Below, in pieces: positions 24,135 to 32,552 of a stretch of DNA of 64,000 nucleotides; positions within the stretch are counted from its first letter, which is position 1, and every line of letters begins with the position of its first letter. A model generated the notes under the pieces. The model ran no database searches. It had not been told where the DNA came from and worked only from the letters and a program-made list of their open reading frames with translations. The position numbers and the translations under genes are program-made. This stretch comes from Luteibacter sp. 9135 (GTDB taxonomy: Bacteria > Pseudomonadota > Gammaproteobacteria > Xanthomonadales > Rhodanobacteraceae): assembly GCF_000745005.1 (NCBI RefSeq), contig NZ_JQNB01000001.1, forward strand, positions 1,116,001 to 1,180,000, written 5' to 3'.

Positions 24135-25217
24135 ATGCTTTCGAGCAATCGCTTCTGTGCGACGCCGTTCATCCGCCGTGCGCTGCTGGCCGCCATCGTT
24201 GCCGGCCTTCCCGGCGCTGCCGCGTTCGCGCAGCCGGCTACCGACCAAATGGCCGCACAGGCCCATGCCCAGGCCGTCGCCGGCTGGCACGACAACCTCA
24301 CCGCGCAGGGCGCGCCCAGCACCGGCTGCTACCGCGCCTCGTTCCCCAGCAACACGTGGACGGCCGAACAGTGCGCGCCGCCGCCGAAGCTCATGTCGGC
24401 CGCCATCCTGACCGCTGCCACGAAGGCGGCCGTCGCGGCGCACAAGGGTCGTGTCACCCCGCAGGCCGCGACGAGCGGCACCCTCACCACCGGCAACGGC
24501 AACGACTACGCCGCGAAGACCAGCGGCTTCACGAAAACCGCGGTGGGTACGTTCCCGACGGTGACCGGCGTCAACAGCGGCGGCTCGCAGAACTATTCGT
24601 TGCAGATCAACACCGACATCGGCAGCAACCCGACCACCTGCAGCCAGTTCGGCTACAGCAGCTGCCAGACCTGGGAGCAGTTCATCTATGCCACCGACGA
24701 TGGCAACGGCCCCGTCGCGTTCATCCAGAACTGGTTCTTCGCCGGTAGCGATTCCGAATACAACAGCCAGGGTTGCCCGTCGGGCTGGAACGCCTACCCG
24801 GACCAGGACGCCTGCTACAGGAACAGCAACGCCGTGTCGGTGAGCTACGTGCCGCTTGCCAACCTCGCCAGCATCCGGCTGACCGGTGCGGCCAACCAGA
24901 GCGGCAAGGACAGCGTGACCTTCACCATCAACGGCACGGCCCACACGGTGTCCGAATCGGCCACCACGCTTAACATCGGCAAGATCTGGAAGCAGTCCGA
25001 GTTCAACATCTTCGGCAACGATTCGTCGCAGCCCCTGGTGTCGTTCAACCGTGGCTCGAAGTTGAACGTGCGTGTCGGCGTGACGGACGGTAGCACCAGC
25101 GCGCCCACCTGCCTGTCGGGTGCCGGTACGACGTTCGAGCAGAACAACCTGGCACTCGGTTCCTGCACGGCCTCCGGCGGCTCGTCGCCGGCGATCCAGT
25201 TCAGCGAATCCAACTAA
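24135..25217 (+). CDS. Secreted Cys-rich protein, paralogue 3 (ESN-terminal family)
   Basis: A 360-residue protein, the longest of three paralogues. Signal peptide at 1-34 (ending AAAFAQP). Conserved blocks match the other two: AGWHDNLTAQGAPSTGCYRA, GNGNDYAAKTSGF, QTWEQFIYATDDGNGPVAFI, QGCPSGWNAY, GNDSSQPLVSFNRGSKLNVR and FSESN. It has an insertion after CAPPPKLMSAA (about 13 residues) relative to the others. It lies alone between the esterase and a TonB receptor, behind a CRP/Clp-like site and before a strong hairpin. The function is not known. Confidence 0.8.
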   Translation: MLSSNRFCATPFIRRALLAAIVAGLPGAAAFAQPATDQMAAQAHAQAVAGWHDNLTAQGAPSTGCYRASFPSNTWTAEQCAPPPKLMSAAILTAATKAAVAAHKGRVTPQAATSGTLTTGNGNDYAAKTSGFTKTAVGTFPTVTGVNSGGSQNYSLQINTDIGSNPTTCSQFGYSSCQTWEQFIYATDDGNGPVAFIQNWFFAGSDSEYNSQGCPSGWNAYPDQDACYRNSNAVSVSYVPLANLASIRLTGAANQSGKDSVTFTINGTAHTVSESATTLNIGKIWKQSEFNIFGNDSSQPLVSFNRGSKLNVRVGVTDGSTSAPTCLSGAGTTFEQNNLALGSCTASGGSSPAIQFSESN

Positions 25218-25232
25218 AGCCGCATGCGTAAA

Positions 25233-25278
25233 CAGCGCGGGTCGCGCCGAGGTTGACAGCCTCGCGCGACCCGCGCTG
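25233..25278. terminator. Long hairpin after paralogue 3
   Basis: A 19-bp stem with one bulged C (arms start CAGCGCGGGTCGCG and end CGCGACCCGCGCTG; 7-base loop) lies 15 bases after the stop of paralogue 3 and about 30 before the receptor start. It lacks a T-tract, so it is either a barrier or mRNA-stability element or a non-canonical terminator. Confidence 0.5.
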
Positions 25279-25310
25279 AATACGGGGTCCACGGAGGGGA
25301 TGCCACACGC

Positions 25311-28184
25311 ATGCCGTTGCGACCCAGGGGACGTCCGTTTTGCCGCATGGCCCTGGTCGTGACCATGGCGGCTGCCCCGTGTTCCGCGGTTGCCGGGGAA
25401 TCGTCCCCGCCGCGCGCTTTCCATATCGCCGCGGGCAAACTGGACGATGTGCTACAGGCGTTCACGCGCGACAGCGGCATCGAGTTGCTGTATCCCGCCG
25501 ACACGGTGCATACCCTGGACAGCCCGGGCGTCACCGCCGTCACCACCGATCGCGACGCCTTGGATCGCCTGCTCCGCGGTACCGGCCTGGCCGTGGTGCC
25601 CGCGGGCGAACGGGCCTTCGTCCTGCGCGCCAGTCCGCTCGGTATCCATCCGCTACCCGCGCCGCTGCGGCCCACTAAGGCGCCCGTCACCGTTCCGCTG
25701 GAACCGGTGGAGGTCACCGGCACCCATATCCGTCGCACCGAGATGGAAACGGCGTCGCCCGTCACCGTGATCAGCCGCGAGCAGATCGATCGCGGCGGCT
25801 ACGAAACCCTCTACGACCTGCTTCGCGCGCAGCCCGGTCTGCGCGTGGTGAACGCGGGCGTGGGCGTGTCCAACGTCGCGCTGTTCCAGAACAACGGACT
25901 GGCCGGCGCCACCGGCGCGTCGTCCGTGGACCTGCGTGGCCTGGGCTCGTACGCCACGCTGGTGCTGGTGGACGGGCACCGGCTGGCAGGTTACGGACTG
26001 GCGCAGGACGATCTGGGTACGGTCACCGACCTCAACGGCATACCGCTGGCCATGGTGGATCACGTGGACATCCTGCGCGACGGCGCCTCGGCCATCTACG
26101 GCTCCGACGCCATGGCCGGCGTCATCAACATCGTGCTGCGCAAGAAGCTGGACGGCGTGCGCGCCTCGCTGGCCACGGGTCTTTCCACGCGCGGTGACGC
26201 CTTGCAGCGTCGCGTCTCGGCCAGCCTGGGCGGCCGCCTCGGCGAGCATGGCAACCTCCTGCTGATGGTGGACAGCCTCGACCGGGCACCCACGCTGGGT
26301 CGCGACCGTGCATGGAGCCGCCCGGCGCAGGCGGCGACGGCGTCGAACGGCCCCGAGGCGGCCGACGACTTCTACCTGCAGGGAGCGCAGCTGCGCTCGC
26401 AGGCGGCCGACTGCACGGGACCCATCCCGACGGGCGATAGCCGCTGCGTCGATGCATCGTCCGCGCAGACCACGGTGCAGACCGGCATGCGTAGCCACGC
26501 GATGTACCTGCATGCGGACCGGACGATCGGTGAGGTGCAGGCCTATGCGGATCTTCGCTGGACGTCGCAGAAGCAGCGCCAGCAGACCGCGCCGCTGAAG
26601 TACAACGTGGTGCTTCCCGCCGGCACATCGGACAATCCGGATGACGCCTCGCGCATTTTCTATGGCTATCGCTTCGACGACGTGGGGCCCGTGCGCGATG
26701 TCACCACGTCGGACACGTACGTGTTCACCACTGGCTTGCGTGGGCCATGGGGTGACGGCGACTGGCATGTCGATGTGGACGGGCAACGTGGTAGTTATGA
26801 CGATTATCTGGGCGGATTATTGCCATCCGACAGCCTCACCCGTGCGCTGGACGACGGCAGCTACCAGCTGAAGCGACGCAACGCCCCGTCGCTGCTCACC
26901 ACCCTGTCACCCACGGCGAACCGCCATGCAAGCAGCGCGCGCGATGCCCTGCATTTCCAGACGACCCACCCGCTGGCGACTCTGGCGGGCGGCCCGCTCG
27001 TGGTCACGGCCGGCGCGGAAGTCGCCAGCGATCGCCTCGACGACCGACCGGATGCGCTGCTGACCTCCGGCCGGGTGTTCCAGTTCGTGAGTCCGAGCGA
27101 TCGCTCCGCCAGCCGCTGGACCACATCGGCTTATGCGGAAGCCAATGCACCGCTGACGTCGCGGCTGGAAGCCGGCCTGGCCTGGCGGGTCGACCGGTCC
27201 GAGGGCTACGGCAACGCGTTTTCGCCCAAGGCGACGCTACGCTGGAACGTGACCGGGACACTCACGGCGCGCGCGACATGGGCACGCGGCTACCGTGCGC
27301 CCGCCACCCTCGACCTCAGCCGTGCGTCGCCCAGCTACCCGAACGGGTTCCTGCTGGATGTGCCGGACAGCCTGCTGCCATGCCGGGTGCTGGCGGTGCC
27401 CACCACCGACGCCAACACCTGCTACCTGACGATGTCCACGGTACGTAACCGGGACCTGCGGCCGGAAACCTCCCACAGCCACACGCTCGGCCTGGTATGG
27501 GCCCCGTCGCCGGCGGCCAGCCTCGCGCTGGACTATTTCGCACTTCGCCGCGACCACGAGATCGACAGCCTGCCGTTGTCGTACGCCCTCACCCATCCGG
27601 AGGCGTACCCGCAAGCCTTCGGACGTGATGCGTCCGGTGAACTGACCGGGCTACGGCAACAATGGGTGAACCTGGGTCACACCAGCGCCCGCACCCTCGA
27701 TGTGGACGGCGAGTTCCGACTGGTCGACCGACCGGCCTGGGGCGTGGACCTGAAAGTCACGGGCAGCTACCTGTGGCAGCTGGACCGGCAGACCTTCGAT
27801 GGCACGCCCGTCGCCCAGGGTGCCGGCTACGCCTCGCAACCGCGCTGGACCGGCCTGGCCGAGGTCGTGCTGCACACGGGCGACTGGACCGTGTCCGCCA
27901 ACGCGCGTTACACGGGCCGCTATCGCAATGCGCAGTCGTCGATCGACCCGCTGGGCTGCGAAACGGACGGCGGCACCGCCGTGCACTGTTCCACGCCGGA
28001 CTTCATCCTCGTGGATGCGGGCCTTGCCTATCGCGGTGTGCCGCGCTGGACCTTCGCGCTCAACCTGCACAACGTGTTCGACCACGCCCCCGTCTACTAC
28101 GGCTCCCCCGGTATCGCCTATAACCCGCTGTTCGACGATGTCATCGGCCGGGCCTGGTTGGGCACGGTATCGTTCCGGCTGTGA
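25311..28184 (+). CDS. TonB-dependent receptor with N-terminal STN signalling domain
   Basis: A 957-residue outer-membrane receptor. After a signal peptide (about 1-29) comes an STN (secretin/TonB N-terminal) domain at about 36-106 (FHIAAGKLDDVLQAFTRDSG). The plug follows (about 128-280; PVTVISREQIDRGGYETLYD; SAIYGSDAMAGVINIVLRKK), then a barrel with terminal SFRL. STN domains relay ligand occupancy to a FecR-type anti-sigma factor. A FecR/FecI pair is encoded just downstream on the opposite strand, so it is the likely transducer. GGAGGGG lies 10 bases before the ATG. Ligand unknown; ferric chelates are common for this class. Confidence 0.9.
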   Translation: MPLRPRGRPFCRMALVVTMAAAPCSAVAGESSPPRAFHIAAGKLDDVLQAFTRDSGIELLYPADTVHTLDSPGVTAVTTDRDALDRLLRGTGLAVVPAGERAFVLRASPLGIHPLPAPLRPTKAPVTVPLEPVEVTGTHIRRTEMETASPVTVISREQIDRGGYETLYDLLRAQPGLRVVNAGVGVSNVALFQNNGLAGATGASSVDLRGLGSYATLVLVDGHRLAGYGLAQDDLGTVTDLNGIPLAMVDHVDILRDGASAIYGSDAMAGVINIVLRKKLDGVRASLATGLSTRGDALQRRVSASLGGRLGEHGNLLLMVDSLDRAPTLGRDRAWSRPAQAATASNGPEAADDFYLQGAQLRSQAADCTGPIPTGDSRCVDASSAQTTVQTGMRSHAMYLHADRTIGEVQAYADLRWTSQKQRQQTAPLKYNVVLPAGTSDNPDDASRIFYGYRFDDVGPVRDVTTSDTYVFTTGLRGPWGDGDWHVDVDGQRGSYDDYLGGLLPSDSLTRALDDGSYQLKRRNAPSLLTTLSPTANRHASSARDALHFQTTHPLATLAGGPLVVTAGAEVASDRLDDRPDALLTSGRVFQFVSPSDRSASRWTTSAYAEANAPLTSRLEAGLAWRVDRSEGYGNAFSPKATLRWNVTGTLTARATWARGYRAPATLDLSRASPSYPNGFLLDVPDSLLPCRVLAVPTTDANTCYLTMSTVRNRDLRPETSHSHTLGLVWAPSPAASLALDYFALRRDHEIDSLPLSYALTHPEAYPQAFGRDASGELTGLRQQWVNLGHTSARTLDVDGEFRLVDRPAWGVDLKVTGSYLWQLDRQTFDGTPVAQGAGYASQPRWTGLAEVVLHTGDWTVSANARYTGRYRNAQSSIDPLGCETDGGTAVHCSTPDFILVDAGLAYRGVPRWTFALNLHNVFDHAPVYYGSPGIAYNPLFDDVIGRAWLGTVSFRL

Positions 28185-28202
28185 CCGCCGACCGGGCGCC
28201 GC

Positions 28203-29189
28203 TCAGCGCAGCACCGCGGGGGCGCCATCGTGCAGCACCACCGTGCCGTCGCCGAGTCGCTCGGGCCGCAACTGCCAGCCCGTCACCAGCGCACTGACCA
28301 GGGCATCCTGGTCGCCGGCGTGAAAACTGCCGCTGACGCGCAGGTCGCCCATGCCGGCGTTGGCAAGGGTGATCCGGCGCGACGCGTAACGGTTCATCGT
28401 GGCCAGCAGGTCGGCCAGTCGCTCGCCGCGAAAGACCAGCCGGCCGTTGGTCCAGCCTTCGGCCTCGGCGGTATCCAGGGGCAGCGTCTCGTCCAGGTGG
28501 CCGTCCGCCGCCACGCGCACGGATTGGCTGTGGGTGAGCGTGCGCGTGGCCGGCAGCCGCGCATCGGACACCATCACCTGACCCTCCAGCAGCGCGACAC
28601 GCGTGCCGGCATCGCTCCGGTCCACCTGGAACGTGGTCCCGATGTCGTGCACGCGCACGTCGCCCGCGCGCACCTCGAAGGGCGCCTCGGCCTTCCCGAC
28701 CTGGAACTGGGCGCGCCCCCGCTCGAGCAGCACCTGGCGCAACCCCCCGTCGAACCGGATGGCAGCTTGCGTGCCGGCATCCATCACCATGCGTGTGCCG
28801 TCGGGCAGCGTCACCGTGGCGATGTGGGTCTGCGTGGCGTAATCGGCGGTGACCATCGGCATGCGCAGGTACCACCACACGGCGGGCAGCGCCACCAGCA
28901 ACGCGGCGGCCACCGCCGCGCTGCCGAACCACCAGCGCCGCGCCGTCCGCCGCCGTGCCGTATCGCGCAGGGCCCTGCGCGAAGCCGCGCGCAGCATATC
29001 GTTGTCGCGCAGGCGACGCGCCATGTCATGCAGCTGGCGCGCGGCACGGTAGGCCGGCCGGTGGGCCGGGTCGCGCGCGCACCAGGCGTCGAACGCCGCG
29101 GCTTCCGCCGGACCCGCGTGCGGCGCGTCCAGCCGGGCTACCCAGCCTTCGGCCGTGTCGGGAATATCCGCTGTATGTGAGGGTGTCAT
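28203..29189 (-). CDS. FecR-type anti-sigma factor
   Basis: A 328-residue protein. The N-terminal DUF4880-like cytoplasmic part (about 10-60) has EGWVARLDAPHAGPAEAAAF and FDAWCARDPAHRPAYRAA. One membrane helix lies at about 87-106. The periplasmic FecR domain (about 115-210) contains VTLPDGTRMVMDAGTQAAIR and VHDIGTTFQVDRSDAGTRVA. The C-terminal STN-like region interacts with receptor STN domains in the family. Its ATG overlaps the sigma gene stop (ATGA). It is convergent with the receptor gene, 18 bases apart. Confidence 0.9.
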   Translation of the reverse strand: MTPSHTADIPDTAEGWVARLDAPHAGPAEAAAFDAWCARDPAHRPAYRAARQLHDMARRLRDNDMLRAASRRALRDTARRRTARRWWFGSAAVAAALLVALPAVWWYLRMPMVTADYATQTHIATVTLPDGTRMVMDAGTQAAIRFDGGLRQVLLERGRAQFQVGKAEAPFEVRAGDVRVHDIGTTFQVDRSDAGTRVALLEGQVMVSDARLPATRTLTHSQSVRVAADGHLDETLPLDTAEAEGWTNGRLVFRGERLADLLATMNRYASRRITLANAGMGDLRVSGSFHAGDQDALVSALVTGWQLRPERLGDGTVVLHDGAPAVLR

Positions 29190-29704
29190 GCTTGCGAAAC
29201 CACGGATGAGAGGTGATGCCCGACTTGCTTACGAAGAAGGACCAGGGCCTTGCCGATGTGCTTTTCGACGGCCTTGACGGAGATGCCGCAATGCACCGCC
29301 ACTTCCGTATAACTCATGCCTTCGATGCGGTTGAGCAGGTAGATGTCGCGACAGCGGGATGGCAGGCACATCAGGGCGCGCTGCACTTCCTCCAGCGCAC
29401 GCAGCGTATCCAGGGCCTGACCCGGATCGGGCCCCGGGGCCGCGATGGCCTCGGCATAGATATCCACATCTACATGGTGAGACGCACGGTGCGACTGCGC
29501 CCGCCGCCCGCGATCGGTGATGACGTTCACGGCGATGCGATACAGCAGCGCCGGCCACGACTCCGGCGGTTCATCCCGGTAGCGGATCAGGCGCACGAAA
29601 CTCTCCTGCGCCACTTCCTGGGCTTCGTCCTCGGTGGCGACACGATGGCGCAGGAAGCCCGCCAGCGGCGCACGCTGTTCGCGTACGAACTGGTCGAAGG
29701 CCAT
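29186..29704 (-). CDS. FecI-type ECF sigma factor
   Basis: A 172-residue sigma factor. Region 2 (about 5-70) includes RHRVATEDEAQEVAQESFVR and LIRYRDEPPESWPALLYRIA. Region 4 (about 105-160) includes LPSRCRDIYLLNRIEGMSYT and EVAVHCGISVKAVEKHIGKA. It probably drives transcription of the STN receptor when FecR is released. ATG 29704 is chosen; an upstream GTG at 29740 would add 12 residues. No promoter for this gene is evident within 29741-29894. Confidence 0.85.
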   Translation of the reverse strand: MAFDQFVREQRAPLAGFLRHRVATEDEAQEVAQESFVRLIRYRDEPPESWPALLYRIAVNVITDRGRRAQSHRASHHVDVDIYAEAIAAPGPDPGQALDTLRALEEVQRALMCLPSRCRDIYLLNRIEGMSYTEVAVHCGISVKAVEKHIGKALVLLRKQVGHHLSSVVSQA

Positions 29705-29894
29705 CCCGGCCTGGCGTTCCTCAGCGGTCACCCGCACCACCTGTCAGCAGGACGCCCTGCCCGGGACCACGCACAGCTTATGCATCGACGCGCTCGCACC
29801 TCACCCGACATCAAGTCATCGGAAGCTATAACGCAGCCGGCACGCCGCCCCCCTACCTCGCGGCGGGGCCGGCGGCTTTCGGGCCGGCCCGGGC

Positions 29895-32009
29895 TTATTC
29901 GCCCAGGCCCAGCTCGGTGGCGAAGAACGTCAGCTGCAGCGCGGCGTTGCCGACACGCTGGCTGAAGGGCGCGCCGATGCCGTGGCCTGCGTTCATCCGG
30001 GTCAGCAGCAACACCGGCTGGCCCGAGGTGGTGGCGTCCTGCAACGCGGCGGCGAACTTGCGCGATTGCCACGGTGCCACGCGCGGGTCGTTGGCGCCGG
30101 TAGCCAGCAGCACGGCCGGATACTTCGTGCCCGGCTTGACGTTGTGCAGCGGTGAATAGGCCAGCATGGCGCGGGCGACGACCGGGTCGGTGGTGCTGCC
30201 GTACTCGCTGACGTTGTAGGGGCCGTTGGCGAAGGCGGTCATATGGCGTGGCACATCGTAGATACCCACGGCGCCGACCACGGCACGGTACTGCTCCGGG
30301 TGCTGCGTGAGCGCTGCGCCCATCAGCAGGCCACCGTTGCTACCGCCCAGGATGCCCAGGTGAGCGCGATCGGTCCACTTCGTATCCAGCAGCGCCTGCG
30401 ACGCCGCGAAGAAATCGTCGAACACGTTCTGCTTGTTCTGCTTCTGGCCCTGGGCGTGCCAGGCCTCGCCGAACTCGTTGCCACCGCGGATGTTCGCATA
30501 GGCCAGCACGCCGCCGCGCTCCAGCCAGGCGAGGTTGGCGCCGACGAAAACCGGCGTGACCGGCAGCCCGAAGCCGCCGTAGCTGTAGAGGATGGTCGGA
30601 CGCTTGCCATTGGGCGTGGTGCCCTCCATGGCGATGACGGTCACGGGAATCTTCGTGCCATCTTTCGACACGCCGTCGATGCGTGACACTTTCACCTTCG
30701 AGTAGTCGGCCGCTGCCTTCACCTCGAAGACGGTCTTCAGGGCGCCGCTGGCGCCGTCGTACTCCACCCAGTGCGTGGGCGTGGTCCAGCCGGCATAACT
30801 GAGCAGGGCCTTGTTCTGGCCGGCCTCGGAGGCCACGCCGCCGATGGTGATGCCATTGGGCGGCAGGGGCACGCGGCGCACGAAACCGGCCTTGCCGTCG
30901 TACTGGTCGGCCCACCAGTCCGGACCGGCGCTGCGGACCACGAGGAAGCCGTTGCCCAGCGCGGAGACGTGCTGGATGGCGCCCTCGCCCTGGGCGAGCA
31001 GGTCGGTGGCCTTGCCGTCCGCGCCAATGGCGACCAGCTTGCCGCGCGGCGCGCCGGCAAAGCTGGCGACGACCAGACGATCGCCTACCCAGGCGGCCGA
31101 GCGTGCGTCGGCCTCGCGACCCAGCACGCGCTGGAACGTGCCGGTACCCCGGCGCAGGTAGACCTCGGCGGGGCCGCCGTCGCCTTCGTTGGCGAGCAGC
31201 GCGGTCGAGGCGCCGCCCTTGCCTTCCAGCAGGATGTATTCGGCCACGTGCGAATAGCCCTTGCCGAACACCAGGTGGTCGGCCGTGGCGGGCTGGCCGA
31301 GCGTATGGTGGGCCAGCACGGCGTCGAACTCGCGCAACGGCTGACCCTTGGCCGGTGCCTCGAAGCGCGCATAGGTGACGCCCTTTTCGTCGGCGTCCCA
31401 GGCCAGCGCCTGCGGGGTGGTACCGCCGCCGGCCAGCGGCATGAGGTCGGGCAGCGCCTTGCCGGTCGCGGTGTCCAGCACGTGGATGGTGGTCAGCTCG
31501 CTACCGCCCTCGGCCGTGCCGTAGGCCAGGTAGCGGCCGCTCGGCGAGGGCCAGTACTCGGTGATGGCGGTGTTGCCATCGCCCTGGTTGGGATCGACCA
31601 GCGTGCGGGTCGGGCCATCCGGCCAGGCCTTGGCCACCAGCAGCGGCTGCGCCTGCGGCGGCGTGTTCTCGAAATAGAACAGCGTGCCGCCAGCCAGGGT
31701 CGGCGAACTGCGCGTGGTGGACGTGATGGCCAGTTCGCGCACCCGTGCGCTGAGGGCCTTGGCCAGCGGCATCGCGCCGATGGTGGCTTCGGTGTAGGCG
31801 TTCTGCGCGTCGATCCACTGCTTCACGTCCGGCGCATCGGGGTTTTCCAGCCAGCGGTACGGATCGTTGACCGGCTGACCCGCCAGGGTCTCCGAGACCA
31901 TGTGCTTCGGTGTGGCCGGCGGCGGGTTGGCGGTCGCCGGGGTGGCCGCGTGGGCGCCACAGGCGACGAAGAGGCTGACGGCAAGCAGTCGGGGAACGAA
32001 GGCGCGCAT
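29895..32009 (-). CDS. Prolyl oligopeptidase (S9A family), exported
   Basis: A 704-residue serine peptidase. Signal peptide at 1-22 (ending CGAHA). A beta-propeller (about 75-420) gates the active site. The alpha/beta hydrolase domain has Ser557 in GGSNGG, Asp641 in GANDPRVAP and His676 in NAGHG. It cleaves peptides after proline. ATG 32009 (MRAFVPRLLAVS) gives the signal peptide and has GGAGTAGAGAG before it. It is divergent from kdp, with a REP pair in the intergenic region. Confidence 0.95.
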   Translation of the reverse strand: MRAFVPRLLAVSLFVACGAHAATPATANPPPATPKHMVSETLAGQPVNDPYRWLENPDAPDVKQWIDAQNAYTEATIGAMPLAKALSARVRELAITSTTRSSPTLAGGTLFYFENTPPQAQPLLVAKAWPDGPTRTLVDPNQGDGNTAITEYWPSPSGRYLAYGTAEGGSELTTIHVLDTATGKALPDLMPLAGGGTTPQALAWDADEKGVTYARFEAPAKGQPLREFDAVLAHHTLGQPATADHLVFGKGYSHVAEYILLEGKGGASTALLANEGDGGPAEVYLRRGTGTFQRVLGREADARSAAWVGDRLVVASFAGAPRGKLVAIGADGKATDLLAQGEGAIQHVSALGNGFLVVRSAGPDWWADQYDGKAGFVRRVPLPPNGITIGGVASEAGQNKALLSYAGWTTPTHWVEYDGASGALKTVFEVKAAADYSKVKVSRIDGVSKDGTKIPVTVIAMEGTTPNGKRPTILYSYGGFGLPVTPVFVGANLAWLERGGVLAYANIRGGNEFGEAWHAQGQKQNKQNVFDDFFAASQALLDTKWTDRAHLGILGGSNGGLLMGAALTQHPEQYRAVVGAVGIYDVPRHMTAFANGPYNVSEYGSTTDPVVARAMLAYSPLHNVKPGTKYPAVLLATGANDPRVAPWQSRKFAAALQDATTSGQPVLLLTRMNAGHGIGAPFSQRVGNAALQLTFFATELGLGE

Positions 32010-32089
32010 GGACTCTCTACTCCGGAACGGAAGGGGAATGCGAACGGCACACGATGCGTGAAACGAAAACGCTGCGTCAATCATGCCGT

Positions 32090-32195
32090 GTAGGAGCGCG
32101 CGGTGCGCGCGACATGTTTTCGCGAAACCTCGGGGCTGGCGCGCCAGCTCCGGGGCATGGCCTCAAAACATGTCGCGCGCATCGCGCGCTCCTAC
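32090..32195. repeat. REP pair forming a 31-base inverted repeat
   Basis: Left arm 32090-32120 (starting GTAGGAGCGCGCGGTGCG) and right arm 32165-32195 are inverted repeats with 30 of 31 bases matching, spaced by 44 bases. The spacer holds a perfect CTGGCGCGCCAG palindrome. It is the most symmetric member of the GTAGGAGC family here and could form a large cruciform. It lies in the prolyl oligopeptidase/kdp divergent region. Confidence 0.85.
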
Positions 32196-32293
32196 ATGCG
32201 GCCGGACCGCATGCGGGGGCCGACCGCACGGGACCGTGGCCTCAGGGTACGCCACGCGCCAGATTTTACGAAGACGTTACGCGCCCATGCCGG

Positions 32294-32316
32294 CGCGATA
32301 CACCGTAAATATCGCG
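32294..32316. promoter_or_regulatory. Candidate kdp operator, inverted repeat CGCGATA-N9-TATCGCG
   Basis: A perfect 7+7 inverted repeat 44 bases before the first small open reading frame of the kdp operon. It lies in the AT-richer leader where KdpE binding would be expected. It does not match the E. coli KdpE box, so this is positional evidence only. Confidence 0.35.
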
Positions 32317-32359
32317 TAAGACGAACAATGCGCTCCGTCCTCTCCGCCGGAACGCACCC

Positions 32360-32449
32360 GTGGAACTTCTGTACGTCCTTCTCGTCATCGTGCTGTGCGC
32401 GGTGACGATCGGCTTCCTCATGATCTGCGACCGGCTTGGCCGGCGCTGA
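32360..32449 (+). CDS. 29-residue membrane peptide ahead of kdpF
   Basis: GTG-started reading frame of 29 codons: a hydrophobic helix (ELLYVLLVIVLCAVTIGFLM) and then a CDRLGRR tail. Small hydrophobic peptides ending C-(D/E)-R-L occur before kdpF in other bacteria (from memory, not checked). It ends 10 bases before kdpF, so it is likely translated with the operon. It may be a regulatory or assembly peptide. The GTG start and weak ribosome site leave some doubt. Confidence 0.5.
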   Translation: MELLYVLLVIVLCAVTIGFLMICDRLGRR

Positions 32450-32459
32450 GGAATCCCCC

Positions 32460-32552
32460 ATGTCCCTCATCTACATCGTGGCCACGGCCATCGCGGTCGC
32501 CCTGACCGGCTACCTCTGCGTGGCCCTGCTCAAGCCGGAGTGGTTCGAATGA
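32460..32552 (+). CDS. kdpF: Potassium-transporting ATPase subunit KdpF
   Basis: Thirty residues, one helix: MSLIYIVATAIAVALTGYLC and then VALLKPEWFE. The LLKPE-F end is typical of KdpF. KdpF stabilises the KdpFABC complex in the inner membrane. A GAGGAATCCCC ribosome site precedes it. Its stop overlaps the kdpA start (ATGA). Confidence 0.9.
   Translation: MSLIYIVATAIAVALTGYLCVALLKPEWFE

Noticed and set aside
32541..32552. TGGTTCGAATGA resembling a tRNA T-arm
   Set aside because: It is the kdpF C terminus and stop; no cloverleaf can be formed around it.
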